Source of the DNA: Homoserinibacter sp. GY 40078
Lineage (GTDB): Bacteria; Actinomycetota; Actinomycetes; Actinomycetales; Microbacteriaceae
Reading direction: 5' to 3'
DNA: 64,000 nt
NCBI RefSeq assembly: GCF_008017545.1
Contig: NZ_VRTZ01000001.1
Span: 248,001-312,000 of the forward strand
The notes under the pieces: generated by a model
What the model saw: only the letters and a program-made list of their open reading frames with translations
Database searches by the model: none
What the model was told of the DNA's origin: nothing
Part shown: positions 15,699-25,466 of the stretch, in pieces
How positions within the stretch are numbered: the first letter of the stretch is position 1
Layout of the letters: each line of letters opens with the position of its first letter
Program-made: the position numbers and the translations under genes

Positions 15699-16450
15699 GG
15701 TGTCTCTCCTTCGGGCGACGGGTCGGCGGCCACGGGCGCGGAGCCGCGCGACGGGCTCAGAATACGGGGTGCATAGGTGTCGTGCAGCCGCACGATCTCG
15801 GCTCGGAGACGCTCGGTGAACTCGGCCGCCGTCTCCCCCGCCGTGGCCATCATCGGCGCTCCGAAGACGACGCCGACGGGCAGGCGACCGGGCTTCGGCC
15901 AGCTGCTGCCGCGAGGGTGCGCGATGCCGGCCCCCACGAGCGCGACCGGCAGGCAGGGAACCGCGGATGCGATGGCGAGGGCGGCGGCACCGGGCTTGAA
16001 GCGCCCCATCCGTCCCGTGCGCGAACGCGTGCCCTCGGGGAAGACGAGCAGCGGTACGCCGCGGTCGAGGAGGCTCCGGGCGGAGATGCTGCGGGGGTTC
16101 GACCCGCTGCGATCGACGGGGAACGCGTTGAAGAAGAGGGCGGTGAGTCCGCGCCGCCACCACACATCGAAGAAGTAGTCGGCGGCGGCACCCGCGGCGA
16201 GATACCGCGCGAGGCGCCGCGGCAACGCACCCAGGATGAGAGGTGCGTCGAGATGGCTGGAGTGGTTCGCCACCACCACGAACGCCTTCGGCACGTCCCG
16301 AAGCTCGCGGGCTCCGACGACCGTGACCTTGACGGTCGACCATGCCACGGGCTTCAGGATTCCCCGCTGTGCGACGAACCGCGCGGCGGCCTGCGTCTTC
16401 GAGGTGAATCGGTCGCGGCGACGCTGAGGGGCTGCGCTGCTGTCCACCAT
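15695..16450 (-). CDS. PlsC-type lysophospholipid/glycerophosphate acyltransferase
   Basis: This 251-residue membrane-associated acyltransferase has the catalytic H-x4-D motif in VVVANHSSHLDAPLIL, a second block FFNAFPVDRSGSNPRS, the glycerophosphate-binding FPEGTRSRTGRMGRFK and a later LPVALVGAG. Such enzymes acylate 1-acyl- or 1-alkyl-glycerol 3-phosphate, or DHAP in the ether pathway. Its stop overlaps the GTG of the AGPS gene (GTGA), so it is the first gene of a four-gene overlapping chain. General PlsC is usually encoded elsewhere, so this copy is likely pathway-specific. Confidence 0.88.
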   Translation of the reverse strand: MVDSSAAPQRRRDRFTSKTQAAARFVAQRGILKPVAWSTVKVTVVGARELRDVPKAFVVVANHSSHLDAPLILGALPRRLARYLAAGAAADYFFDVWWRRGLTALFFNAFPVDRSGSNPRSISARSLLDRGVPLLVFPEGTRSRTGRMGRFKPGAAALAIASAVPCLPVALVGAGIAHPRGSSWPKPGRLPVGVVFGAPMMATAGETAAEFTERLRAEIVRLHDTYAPRILSPSRGSAPVAADPSPEGETP

Positions 16451-16549
16451 GGATTCAGGCTAGTCCCGACGCATGCCGTGCGGGCGACGTACCGCCGCTG
16501 TTCGGCGGGGACGACCTCCGGAGCGGCGGGGCGCGAGACGCGGCGCGCG

Positions 16550-17320
16550 TCAGTCGCGGTGGCGGGAGCTCGAGATCTTGCGGGAGACCCAGCGGATGGT
16601 GCGCGGGGGTAGGTGGCGCAGCCACCACCCGAGGAAGCGGTACCGCACGCTCGGCACCGAGATCGCGCGACCGCGGTCCACATCCCGCAGGCACGACGCC
16701 ACCAAGTCGTTCGCGTCGAGCCAGAGCCACGAGGGGATCGAGGACTTGCGGATCTCGGCACGGTCGTGGAACTCGGTGTGCACCCATCCGGGTAGCAGCG
16801 CCGTCACCGTCACGCCTGTGCCCTGCAGCGCGTTGGAGAGGCTCTCGCTGTAGACCCGCATCCACGCCTTGATCGCCGAGTAGAGCCCCATCGAGAGGTA
16901 CCCGGCGATGCTCGCGACGTTCACGATCGCGCCGGTACCACGCTCGCGCATCCCGGGCACGACCGCCGCGGAGAGCACGAGGGGCGCACGCATCATCACC
17001 GCGATGGCGTCGTCTGCCTCGGCGATATCCGGATCCGAGATGCGCGACTTCATGCCGTAGCCGGCATTGTTCACGAGCAGGTCGATGGGGCGCGCGGTGT
17101 CGGCAAGGCGCGCGGCCACGCGGTCGACGTCGGCGGGGTCGCCGAGGTCGGCGGTGATCAGCTCGACCTCGCACCCATCCGATCGCAGACCGGCTCCGAA
17201 CTCCTCCAGACGCGAGGACGTGCGCGCCACGAGCACGAGGTCGTACCCACGGGCGGCGAGAGCGCGGGCGAAGGCGGCGCCGATGCCGGCTGTTCCGCCG
17301 GTGACGAGAGCGATGGGCAT
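16550..17320 (-). CDS. short-chain dehydrogenase/reductase
   Basis: This 256-residue classical SDR has cofactor motif TGGTAGIGAAFARAL, NNAGYG, catalytic Ser in VNVASIAGYLSMG and the Y-x-x-x-K pair in LYSAIKAW. After the Rossmann core comes a C-terminal extension rich in Trp and Arg (FLGWWLRHLPPRTIRWVSRK) that looks like a membrane-associating helix. In animal ether-lipid synthesis the acyl/alkyl-DHAP reductase is also an SDR, so this is a candidate for that step. A TATCGT box 7 bases before the ATG suggests a leaderless message. It ends 99 bases before the plsC start, same strand. Confidence 0.85.
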   Translation of the reverse strand: MPIALVTGGTAGIGAAFARALAARGYDLVLVARTSSRLEEFGAGLRSDGCEVELITADLGDPADVDRVAARLADTARPIDLLVNNAGYGMKSRISDPDIAEADDAIAVMMRAPLVLSAAVVPGMRERGTGAIVNVASIAGYLSMGLYSAIKAWMRVYSESLSNALQGTGVTVTALLPGWVHTEFHDRAEIRKSSIPSWLWLDANDLVASCLRDVDRGRAISVPSVRYRFLGWWLRHLPPRTIRWVSRKISSSRHRD

Positions 17321-17393
17321 GTGGCTTACGATACGGTCATCCGGGGCGCGCCTCCCGCCTGCGCGTGCCCGATCAGGAAGGCTCACCACCCCG

Positions 17394-18200
17394 ATGACCC
17401 CGCCAGAAGCGACGGATACCGCCCCGTTCGACGTGCGGGAGTTCGCGCGGACGGCCCAGGCCAGCCACCGCGCCGAGGTCGACCAGGCGGCGATCGCCTC
17501 GTCGGGTCTCGGTGACGACGTGGTGCACCTGATCCGCGTGCTCCGCGACCTCGAACGCGCGACCCTCAACCGGATGCGCAACCTGCTCGTCACCGCCACC
17601 CACAAGGACGCCCGCGTCACGGCGTTCCTCACCACGTGGGCGTTCGAGAAGTTCTGGATCGCCGACGCGCTCGACGCCGTTCTCGAGGCGGTCGATGCCG
17701 ATCCGGCTCCGCTCAGCGGCCCGCTGCGGCGCACCGGTGCCGAACGCGCCGAGCGTCGGGGTCCGATCCTGCGGGCGATCGCGGGCAATATCGCCGGAAC
17801 GCAGCTCGTCGCGGCGCACATGACGACGGGACTCGTCGACGAGTGGATCAGCCAGGTCGCCTACCGCAGACTCGGTAGCGCCGCCTCGGTGCTCTCCGGG
17901 CTTGCGGATCGGCTCGTGGGTCTCAAGGACCGCCACGTGACCTTCCTCGCGGAGGAGGCGGAGCGCCGGCTCGCGCAGTCGGCTCGCGCCGTGAAGCTCG
18001 CGCGGAAGGCGATCGGCCAGGCCGCGTGGCCGATCGGCGCGGTCGAGATCCCCGCAGCCGACCGCAGCTTCTTCGAGAGCTTCGTGTTCGGCGACGCGGA
18101 GGGCCGCGCCGCGGCCGCCCGGATCGGCGAGCGTCTCGCCGCCCTGCCGGGTCTCGGAGCCGCATCCGGTGCCACCGTCACGGCGAGGCTCGTCCCGTGA
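17394..18200 (+). CDS. ferritin-like protein with lost diiron ligands (pseudoenzyme paralogue)
   Basis: This 268-residue helical protein is clearly homologous to the diiron protein at 20529: both have an ungapped LL-T-x-x-HK-x-x-x-V-x-AF segment followed by E-x-FW. The ligands that are intact in the paralogue are altered here. The first E-x-x-H is Lys86/Ile89 (EKFWI) and the second is Lys178/His181 (KDRH); Glu54 and Glu150 remain. It probably cannot hold two irons and may act as a partner or scaffold of the intact copy. ATG at 17394 has AGGAAGG upstream. Its stop overlaps the next gene by 4 bases (GTGA). The family resembles acyl-ACP desaturase-type proteins, but I cannot name it firmly. Confidence 0.8.
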   Translation: MTPPEATDTAPFDVREFARTAQASHRAEVDQAAIASSGLGDDVVHLIRVLRDLERATLNRMRNLLVTATHKDARVTAFLTTWAFEKFWIADALDAVLEAVDADPAPLSGPLRRTGAERAERRGPILRAIAGNIAGTQLVAAHMTTGLVDEWISQVAYRRLGSAASVLSGLADRLVGLKDRHVTFLAEEAERRLAQSARAVKLARKAIGQAAWPIGAVEIPAADRSFFESFVFGDAEGRAAAARIGERLAALPGLGAASGATVTARLVP

Positions 18201-20512
18201 CCCCGAAGCGCGCGAAGACCGACCTCGGCGACGCCCACGTCTTCCTCACGGGCGGCACCGGGTTCGTCGGGCAGGCCGTGCTCGAGCGCCTGCTGTCGAC
18301 CCACCCCGGAACCCGGGTGACGCTGCTCGTGCGCACAAAGGGCTCTGCCGCCGGGGAGGATCGCGTGCGCACCCTGCTGCGCAAGCCCGTCTTCCGCTCG
18401 TGGCGGGAAGCCGTCGGCGACGAGGGGGTGGAGGCGGCGGTGCGCGAGCGCATCCGCGTCGTCGAAGGCGGACTCGGATCGGTGCCCCCGCTTCCCGACG
18501 ACATCGACGTCGTGATCCACTCGGCCTCGACCGTGTCGTTCGACCCGCCCATCGACCAGGCGTTCGACACCAACGTGGGCGGGGCGATCGGGCTCTACGA
18601 GGCGCTGCGCGCATCCGGATCGACGCCGCACGTCGTGCACGTGTCGACCTGCTACGTGGGCGGCCTGCGCAAGGGCGTCGTGCCGGAGGCGCGGCTCGGC
18701 CACGAGATCGATTGGCGCGCCGAGTACGCGGCCGCGAAGTCGGCCCGGGAGCGCGTCGAGCTGCATTCGCGTCAGCCCGCGCAGCTGCGCGAGTTCATGG
18801 ATCGCGCGCGCGCCGTGCACGGCAAGGAGGGCCCGCAGGCCGTCGCCCGTGCAAGCGAGCAGGCGCGCATCGACTGGGTCACGCGCACGCTCGTCGACGC
18901 CGGACGCACACGCGCCGAGTCGCTCGGCTGGACCGACGTCTACACGCTCACGAAGGCGTTCGCCGAGCGAGCGGCCGAGGAGCTGTGGGCCGGAACCGGC
19001 GGATCGCTCTCGGTGGTGCGCCCCGCGATCATCGAGTCGGCGCTGCAGCACCCGTTCCCGGGATGGATCGACGGGTTCAAGGTCGCCGATCCGCTCATCC
19101 TCGCCTACGGTCGCGGCCTGCTGCCGGAGTTCCCGGGGCTCCCCGACAGCGTGCTCGACATCATCCCCGTCGACCATGTCGTCAACGCGATCCTCGCCGC
19201 CGCCGCGAACCCGCCGAAGAGCGAGCCCGAGTACTTCCACATCGCATCCGGTGCCTCGAACCCGCTCCCGTTCCATCGGATGTTCGAGAACGTCAACGAG
19301 TACTTCACGGCGAACCCCATGCCGACCCCGGGCGACGGGCACGTGCGCGTGCCGACCTGGCGGTTCCCGGGTGGACGCAAGGTGGAGCGGGCGCTGCGCC
19401 GGTCGCGGGCACGTCTGGAGCGCCGCGAGCGGTGGCTCACCCGTCTGCCCTCCACCACGAAGACACGCGCGCAGCTCGCCGAGCTCGGCACGAAGCGCAG
19501 CGACCTGGAGACGCTCGAGAACTTCTCTGAGCTGTACCGGGCCTACGTGCAGACCGAGATCATCTTCGACGACACCAATGCCCGCGCGCTCCATGCGGCG
19601 CTCCCGGCGAAGGTGCGTGCGGATCGTGGATTCGACGTGACCGCGATCGACTGGGAGGACTACCTGCAGAAGGTGCACTTCCCCGCGATCACGACCCTCA
19701 CGCGCGCATTCTCGCGCCGCCCCGAGGCCACCAGCACCGAGGGTCGCCCGGCCAAGCAACTGCCCGAGCGCACGGATGTGGTGGCCGTCTTCGACCTCGA
19801 GGGCACCGTGGTCGACACGAACCTCGTCGAGCAGTACCTGTGGGTGCGCTCCTCCGGTTTCGGCTGGGCGGCGTGGCCCGCATCCGTCGCCTCGATCCTC
19901 GCCCAGCTGCCCGGCTACCTGCGGGCCGAGCGCCGCGACCGGGGCGAGTTCATCCGCACGTTCCTGCGCCGCTACGAGGGCATGACCGCCGACCGCCTCT
20001 CGCGCATCGTCGGGGGCGGATACGCGGACACCATGCTCGGCCACACCGCGACGGCCGCCCTCGAACGGGCCGCGGCTCACCGTGCGGCAGGCCACCGGAC
20101 GGTGCTCGTGACCGGATCGATCGGCACCCTCACCGAACCCGTCGCGGCTGCCTTCGACGAGGTGGTCGCGAGCGAGATGCACGTGAAGGACGGCCAGCTG
20201 ACGGGCTACCTCTCCCGGCCTCCGCTCGTGGATGAAGCCCGCGCCAACTGGCTGCGGCAATACGCCGACCGCGGCGGATACGACCTCGGCGCCTCCTACG
20301 GCTACGGCGACAGCCACGCCGACCTCGTGTGGCTCGAACTGCTCGGACACCCGCACGCGGTGAACCCCGACAGCCGGCTGGCCCGCGAGGCCGGACGCAG
20401 ACGTTGGCGGATCGACACCTGGAAGAGCGGGTCCCGTTCAGCCAATCGTGCTTTGATGACGAGAGGCACCGCACCCGCAACCCGTGAGGAAGGAGCGGAC
20501 GGCACGCGCTGA
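18197..20512 (+). CDS. fatty acyl-CoA reductase-like SDR fused to HAD-IB phosphatase
   Basis: This 771-residue two-domain protein has an extended SDR of the male-sterility/fatty acyl-CoA reductase type at residues 1-360: TGGTGFVG (18-25), HSASTVSFD, VSTCYVGG, and Tyr249-x-x-x-Lys253 in DVYTLTKAF. A linker of about 160 residues with two Arg-rich helices follows. Residues 525-745 form a HAD-IB domain: VFDLEGTVVD (nucleophile Asp533), LVTGSIG, and YGYGDSHADLVWLELLG. The usual second Asp of motif I is Glu535. Expected roles are acyl-CoA to fatty alcohol, and removal of a phosphate from a lipid intermediate. It is coupled to both ferritin-like genes (GTGA overlap upstream, 16-base gap downstream). 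Confidence 0.87.
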   Translation: MTPKRAKTDLGDAHVFLTGGTGFVGQAVLERLLSTHPGTRVTLLVRTKGSAAGEDRVRTLLRKPVFRSWREAVGDEGVEAAVRERIRVVEGGLGSVPPLPDDIDVVIHSASTVSFDPPIDQAFDTNVGGAIGLYEALRASGSTPHVVHVSTCYVGGLRKGVVPEARLGHEIDWRAEYAAAKSARERVELHSRQPAQLREFMDRARAVHGKEGPQAVARASEQARIDWVTRTLVDAGRTRAESLGWTDVYTLTKAFAERAAEELWAGTGGSLSVVRPAIIESALQHPFPGWIDGFKVADPLILAYGRGLLPEFPGLPDSVLDIIPVDHVVNAILAAAANPPKSEPEYFHIASGASNPLPFHRMFENVNEYFTANPMPTPGDGHVRVPTWRFPGGRKVERALRRSRARLERRERWLTRLPSTTKTRAQLAELGTKRSDLETLENFSELYRAYVQTEIIFDDTNARALHAALPAKVRADRGFDVTAIDWEDYLQKVHFPAITTLTRAFSRRPEATSTEGRPAKQLPERTDVVAVFDLEGTVVDTNLVEQYLWVRSSGFGWAAWPASVASILAQLPGYLRAERRDRGEFIRTFLRRYEGMTADRLSRIVGGGYADTMLGHTATAALERAAAHRAAGHRTVLVTGSIGTLTEPVAAAFDEVVASEMHVKDGQLTGYLSRPPLVDEARANWLRQYADRGGYDLGASYGYGDSHADLVWLELLGHPHAVNPDSRLAREAGRRRWRIDTWKSGSRSANRALMTRGTAPATREEGADGTR

Positions 20513-20528
20513 CGCCGCCCGGTCACAT

Positions 20529-21326
20529 ATGGCATTCGACATCGACAAGTACACGGCGAACTCGGATGCGGTCGCGTGGGGCGACCTCGACTTCGACACC
20601 TTCGACACGGATCCACTGCCGCCCGAGAGCCTGCGCACGCTGCGGTACATGTGCGACATCGAGTACCACACGGTCTGCTACCTGCGTGATCTGCTGACGA
20701 CGCCCTCGCACAAGGAGCCCGAGGTGGGCGCCTTCATGACGATGTGGAATCGCGAGGAGTTCTGGCACGGCGAGGCTCTCGCCGCGGTGCTCGCGAAGCA
20801 CGGCATCACGGTCGACTTCGACCAGCTGAAGGCGACGCGCCTGAAGCTCGGCTGGAAGGACCGCCTCGACCCGATCAAGCAGTCGGTCATGGGCGGGCTC
20901 GTCGGCAACGACTTCGTCGCCGTGCACATGGCGTGGGGCGCGGCCAACGAATGGTCGGCGAACGCCGCCTACCTGCGCATGGCCGAGCTCGAGGGGCACC
21001 CGGTGCTCGCGGAGCTGCTGAAGCGGATCGCCCGCCAGGAGACCCGCCACGTAGCCTTCTACGCCTCGCAGGCTCGCGACCGCCTGAAGGACTCGAAGAA
21101 GGCGCAGAAGCTCGCGCGGTTCGCGCTGTCGCGCTTCTGGGGTCCAGTGGGCTCCGGGGTGCAGGATGACGCCGAGGTCACCCACGTGATGAACCATCTC
21201 TTCGGGGGCGCCGAGGGCCGCAAGCTCGTGCGCGACGTCGACTCGCACATCGCGAAGCTCCCGGGGCTCGAGGGGCTGACGATCGTCGAGGACTCGCTCG
21301 AGAAGCGCGGCGTCGCCGCCGCCTGA
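20529..21326 (+). CDS. ferritin-like diiron protein, putative desaturase/oxygenase
   Basis: This 265-residue four-helix-bundle protein has a full acyl-ACP-desaturase-like ligand set: Glu45 (DIEYHT), Glu77-x-x-His80 (EEFWH), Glu141 (NEWS) and Glu171-x-x-His174 (ETRH). It is therefore a likely oxygen-dependent oxidase, desaturase or hydroxylase on a lipid chain. It starts 16 bases after the reductase-HAD gene and is paralogous to the ligand-poor protein two genes upstream. In an ether-lipid context one candidate reaction is formation of the vinyl ether of plasmalogens, but no sequence feature proves this. No membrane span is seen. Confidence 0.83.
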   Translation: MAFDIDKYTANSDAVAWGDLDFDTFDTDPLPPESLRTLRYMCDIEYHTVCYLRDLLTTPSHKEPEVGAFMTMWNREEFWHGEALAAVLAKHGITVDFDQLKATRLKLGWKDRLDPIKQSVMGGLVGNDFVAVHMAWGAANEWSANAAYLRMAELEGHPVLAELLKRIARQETRHVAFYASQARDRLKDSKKAQKLARFALSRFWGPVGSGVQDDAEVTHVMNHLFGGAEGRKLVRDVDSHIAKLPGLEGLTIVEDSLEKRGVAAA

Positions 21327-21346
21327 CGACGACCCGCGCTCCGCGT

Positions 21347-22910
<1,564 letters not shown>

Positions 22911-22914
22911 CGAC

Positions 22915-22932
22915 TGCGCAATCGATTTTGCA
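22915..22932. promoter_or_regulatory. LacI-type operator 1
   Basis: TGCGCAATCGATTTTGCA is an imperfect palindrome centred on CG, over the start site of the promoter at 22883-22910. It matches TGnnCAATCGrTTnnGCA, shared with sites at 26921 and 38759. Confidence 0.65.
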
Positions 22933-22948
22933 TGATCGAAGGGGATCC

Positions 22949-25408
22949 ATGGCGAATCTGTTCCGTCACCCGCTCGCGACGCCCGAATGGGAGTCCGAGC
23001 CCGCCGCCGCGGTACGGCTCGCGACGCGCTCGCTCTGGACGGCGCCACTGCGGGATGAGACGACCGCCCCGGCCCGTCGCATCGTCCACCAGCGCGCGAT
23101 CTTCACGAGCACGCCTGCCACGTTCCGCGGCCTCCACCTCGGATGGGGCCCCGGCTACCACAAGTGCGCGAGCGGCCAGGAGCGCGACGCCGCCCTCGAT
23201 GTCGTGGTCTCGCGCGGAGAGCGCGACGGCTGGAGTGAGGTCGCCCGGATCCGCACGAGCGCCGGCGAGCTCGACGACGGCGGCGCGCGGCTCGACCTCG
23301 GAGGGCTCGTCGGAACCTCCCTCGTCGCCGAAGTGCGCCGCGCTGCCACCGACGGCTGGTGGCCCGGCTGGAACCTCGCATCCGCCGGGCTGGAGCTCAG
23401 CGGCGATCTGGACCGCAGCTGGACGCCCGGTCCCGACGGGTGGCTCGACGTCGGCGAAGTGGACCCGACGGGCGCTTCGCCCGGGGTGGTCGCGACGGTC
23501 GGCGCCACCGATGTCGTGTTCCGCAGCGACCACCTCGCGGTGGGCTTCCGGCTGAAGAGCCCGGCCTGGTCACACCTCTCGGTCGACCAGAACGGCGACG
23601 GACGCGTCGAGACCAACCTCCTGCAGCTGCCCCGCTCAATGGACATCGTGAGATCGGGCGTCTACCCCTCCGGGGTCTATCCCGTGCTGCGTGACCAGAA
23701 CGCCGAGTACCTCACCCAGGGTCCGCGATTCGCCGGCACCGACGGGGCCCTGCCGATGGGGTTCCTGCACCGTGGGTACCGGGGCCGCACGGAGGTTCGC
23801 GGGTCGACCGTGCGATACGACCTCGAGATCCCGGGCGCGCACCAGCGCTACGTGCTCGAGTTCACGGTGCATGCCGACCGCATCGAACTGGCCGCCGAAC
23901 GGCACGGAGCCGTCGACCGACGCGCGTGGCAGAGCTCGGCGTGGCACATCGCGCTCGACAACCGCATCACTCCCTCGTGCGCCCTCGGCGATCCGACGTT
24001 CACCGGCGAGACCGGCTTGCTCGCGGGCCCGGTCACCTGGCACCACCCGCGGTACGGCACGTTCGAGCTGAGCGGAGGGGACGGTGTGCTCTGGCGCAGC
24101 GACTCCGTGCGCCCCCTCGACACCAACACGCTCGAGCTGAAGCTCGGCGAGCAACCCACAGGGTTCGGCGACTACCTGCTGCCCGCCGGCGTGCACCGCG
24201 CCGAGGTGACGCTTCGCGTCGCGACACCGACCCTCGCCCGGCTCGCACCGGAGACGCCGGATGCGGTTCGCCGCGCGCTCGAACGCCACACCCTCACCGC
24301 ACTGCCGTTCCGGGCCGACACGGCCACCTACTCCAACAACGGCGCGTCCATGCACTGCACGACCTCGCTCGCCGATGTCTCATCGATCGCGCGCGAGCTC
24401 GACCAGCGCGAGGGGCTGCGTCCGCTCGCCTGGGTCGGGGATTCGCTGCAGCGCTGGCTCGACGGCGCCCCCAGCTACGGCTCCGGCGCCACCTCGCACG
24501 GTGCGCACCGCCTGGAGGACGAGTACGTGCACATGGCGGGGAACACCCTGCTGGCGATGGGGCGGTACCTCGCCGCGTCGGAGGACGACGCGTGGTTCGA
24601 CCGCAACCGCGAGCGCGTGCTGCGCGAACTCGACGAGATGCTTGCGCGCGACGTCGATGGCGACGGTCTGGTCGAGTCGACCATCCGTCGTGGCGTCGCG
24701 GGCGAGCACCAGTGGAGCACGGCGTGGGCCGACGTGATCTCGTTCGGATGGAAGGACGCCTGGGCGAACGCCGTGCTGTGCGTGGTGTGGACCGAGTGGG
24801 AGCCGCTGCTTCGCCGCCACGGAGAGCACGAACGCGCCGACCGGATCGCGCATGCACGCGACGCCCTCATCTCGGCCTACCTGCCGACCTTCTTCAACCC
24901 CGCCACGGGGCTCATCGGCGGGTGGCGGTCCGCCGACGGGGCCCTGCACGACCACGGCTTCTCGCTCGTGGTGGCGCAGGCCTGCGCGAGCGACGCCGTA
25001 CCCGTGGACCGCGCCCGCGAGATCATGACCGCCCTCCGCGACGCCTGGGACGCCACCGGGCTCGACGACCTGCGGAACGGGATCCCGCTGAACCTGACAC
25101 GGATCCCGGAGGACGACATCGGAGGCGTCGTGTTCGGGTTGCCGATGGGCAGCTACCAGCAGGGCGGCTACTCCCACCACGGAGCACGGGTGCTCGTCGA
25201 GGCGTTCGACCGCTGCGGCATGCACCATGACGCCGAGCGCGTGCTGGTCGAACTCTGCGCGACGATCGCCGACGACAGCTCGTTCGGCGGGGTCGGCAGC
25301 GGACGCGACTGGCGGATGGCCGACGGCACACCCAGCGGCTACGAGGGCCAGTTGGTCGAGGGGTTCAGTGTGCTGGCCGCCGCGCTCGCACGGTACGGGC
25401 GCCCATGA
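22949..25408 (+). CDS. six-hairpin glycosidase-like protein
   Basis: This 819-residue protein lacks a signal peptide, so it is probably cytosolic. The N-terminal half is beta-rich (YHKCASGQERDAALDV, DQNGDGRVETNLLQLP). The C-terminal half is a likely (alpha/alpha)6 barrel with DVDGDGLVESTIRRG, HQWSTAWADVISFGWKDAW and GVGSGRDWRMADGTPSGYEG. Acidic residues in these blocks are candidate catalytic groups. I cannot assign a numbered glycoside hydrolase family. It leads an operon with an enolase-superfamily enzyme, is preceded by a LacI-type operator, and has GAAGGGG as SD at ATG 22949. Intracellular cleavage of an imported glycoside or uronide is the best guess. Confidence 0.72.
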   Translation: MANLFRHPLATPEWESEPAAAVRLATRSLWTAPLRDETTAPARRIVHQRAIFTSTPATFRGLHLGWGPGYHKCASGQERDAALDVVVSRGERDGWSEVARIRTSAGELDDGGARLDLGGLVGTSLVAEVRRAATDGWWPGWNLASAGLELSGDLDRSWTPGPDGWLDVGEVDPTGASPGVVATVGATDVVFRSDHLAVGFRLKSPAWSHLSVDQNGDGRVETNLLQLPRSMDIVRSGVYPSGVYPVLRDQNAEYLTQGPRFAGTDGALPMGFLHRGYRGRTEVRGSTVRYDLEIPGAHQRYVLEFTVHADRIELAAERHGAVDRRAWQSSAWHIALDNRITPSCALGDPTFTGETGLLAGPVTWHHPRYGTFELSGGDGVLWRSDSVRPLDTNTLELKLGEQPTGFGDYLLPAGVHRAEVTLRVATPTLARLAPETPDAVRRALERHTLTALPFRADTATYSNNGASMHCTTSLADVSSIARELDQREGLRPLAWVGDSLQRWLDGAPSYGSGATSHGAHRLEDEYVHMAGNTLLAMGRYLAASEDDAWFDRNRERVLRELDEMLARDVDGDGLVESTIRRGVAGEHQWSTAWADVISFGWKDAWANAVLCVVWTEWEPLLRRHGEHERADRIAHARDALISAYLPTFFNPATGLIGGWRSADGALHDHGFSLVVAQACASDAVPVDRAREIMTALRDAWDATGLDDLRNGIPLNLTRIPEDDIGGVVFGLPMGSYQQGGYSHHGARVLVEAFDRCGMHHDAERVLVELCATIADDSSFGGVGSGRDWRMADGTPSGYEGQLVEGFSVLAAALARYGRP

Positions 25409-25466
25409 CGAGCCCCGCATCCGCCCACCTGTCTACGCTCGGGGACGAGCGGAAGGAGCCCGCACC

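Noticed and set aside
13992-16343. One continuous 783-codon frame that would fuse extra N-terminal sequence to AGPS
   Set aside because: The upstream part is the out-of-frame shadow of plsC, and a good SD (AAGGAGAG) plus a GTGA overlap mark the AGPS start at 15698.
16487-16510. CCGCCG-CTGTT-CGGCGG hairpin between the SDR and plsC genes as terminator
   Set aside because: Only 6 bp and no U tract; such stems are common by chance at this G+C.
17861-20356. Very long open frame antisense to the reductase-HAD gene
   Set aside because: Arg/Gly/His-rich translation typical of shadows in GC-rich DNA; the sense strand encodes clear SDR and HAD motifs.
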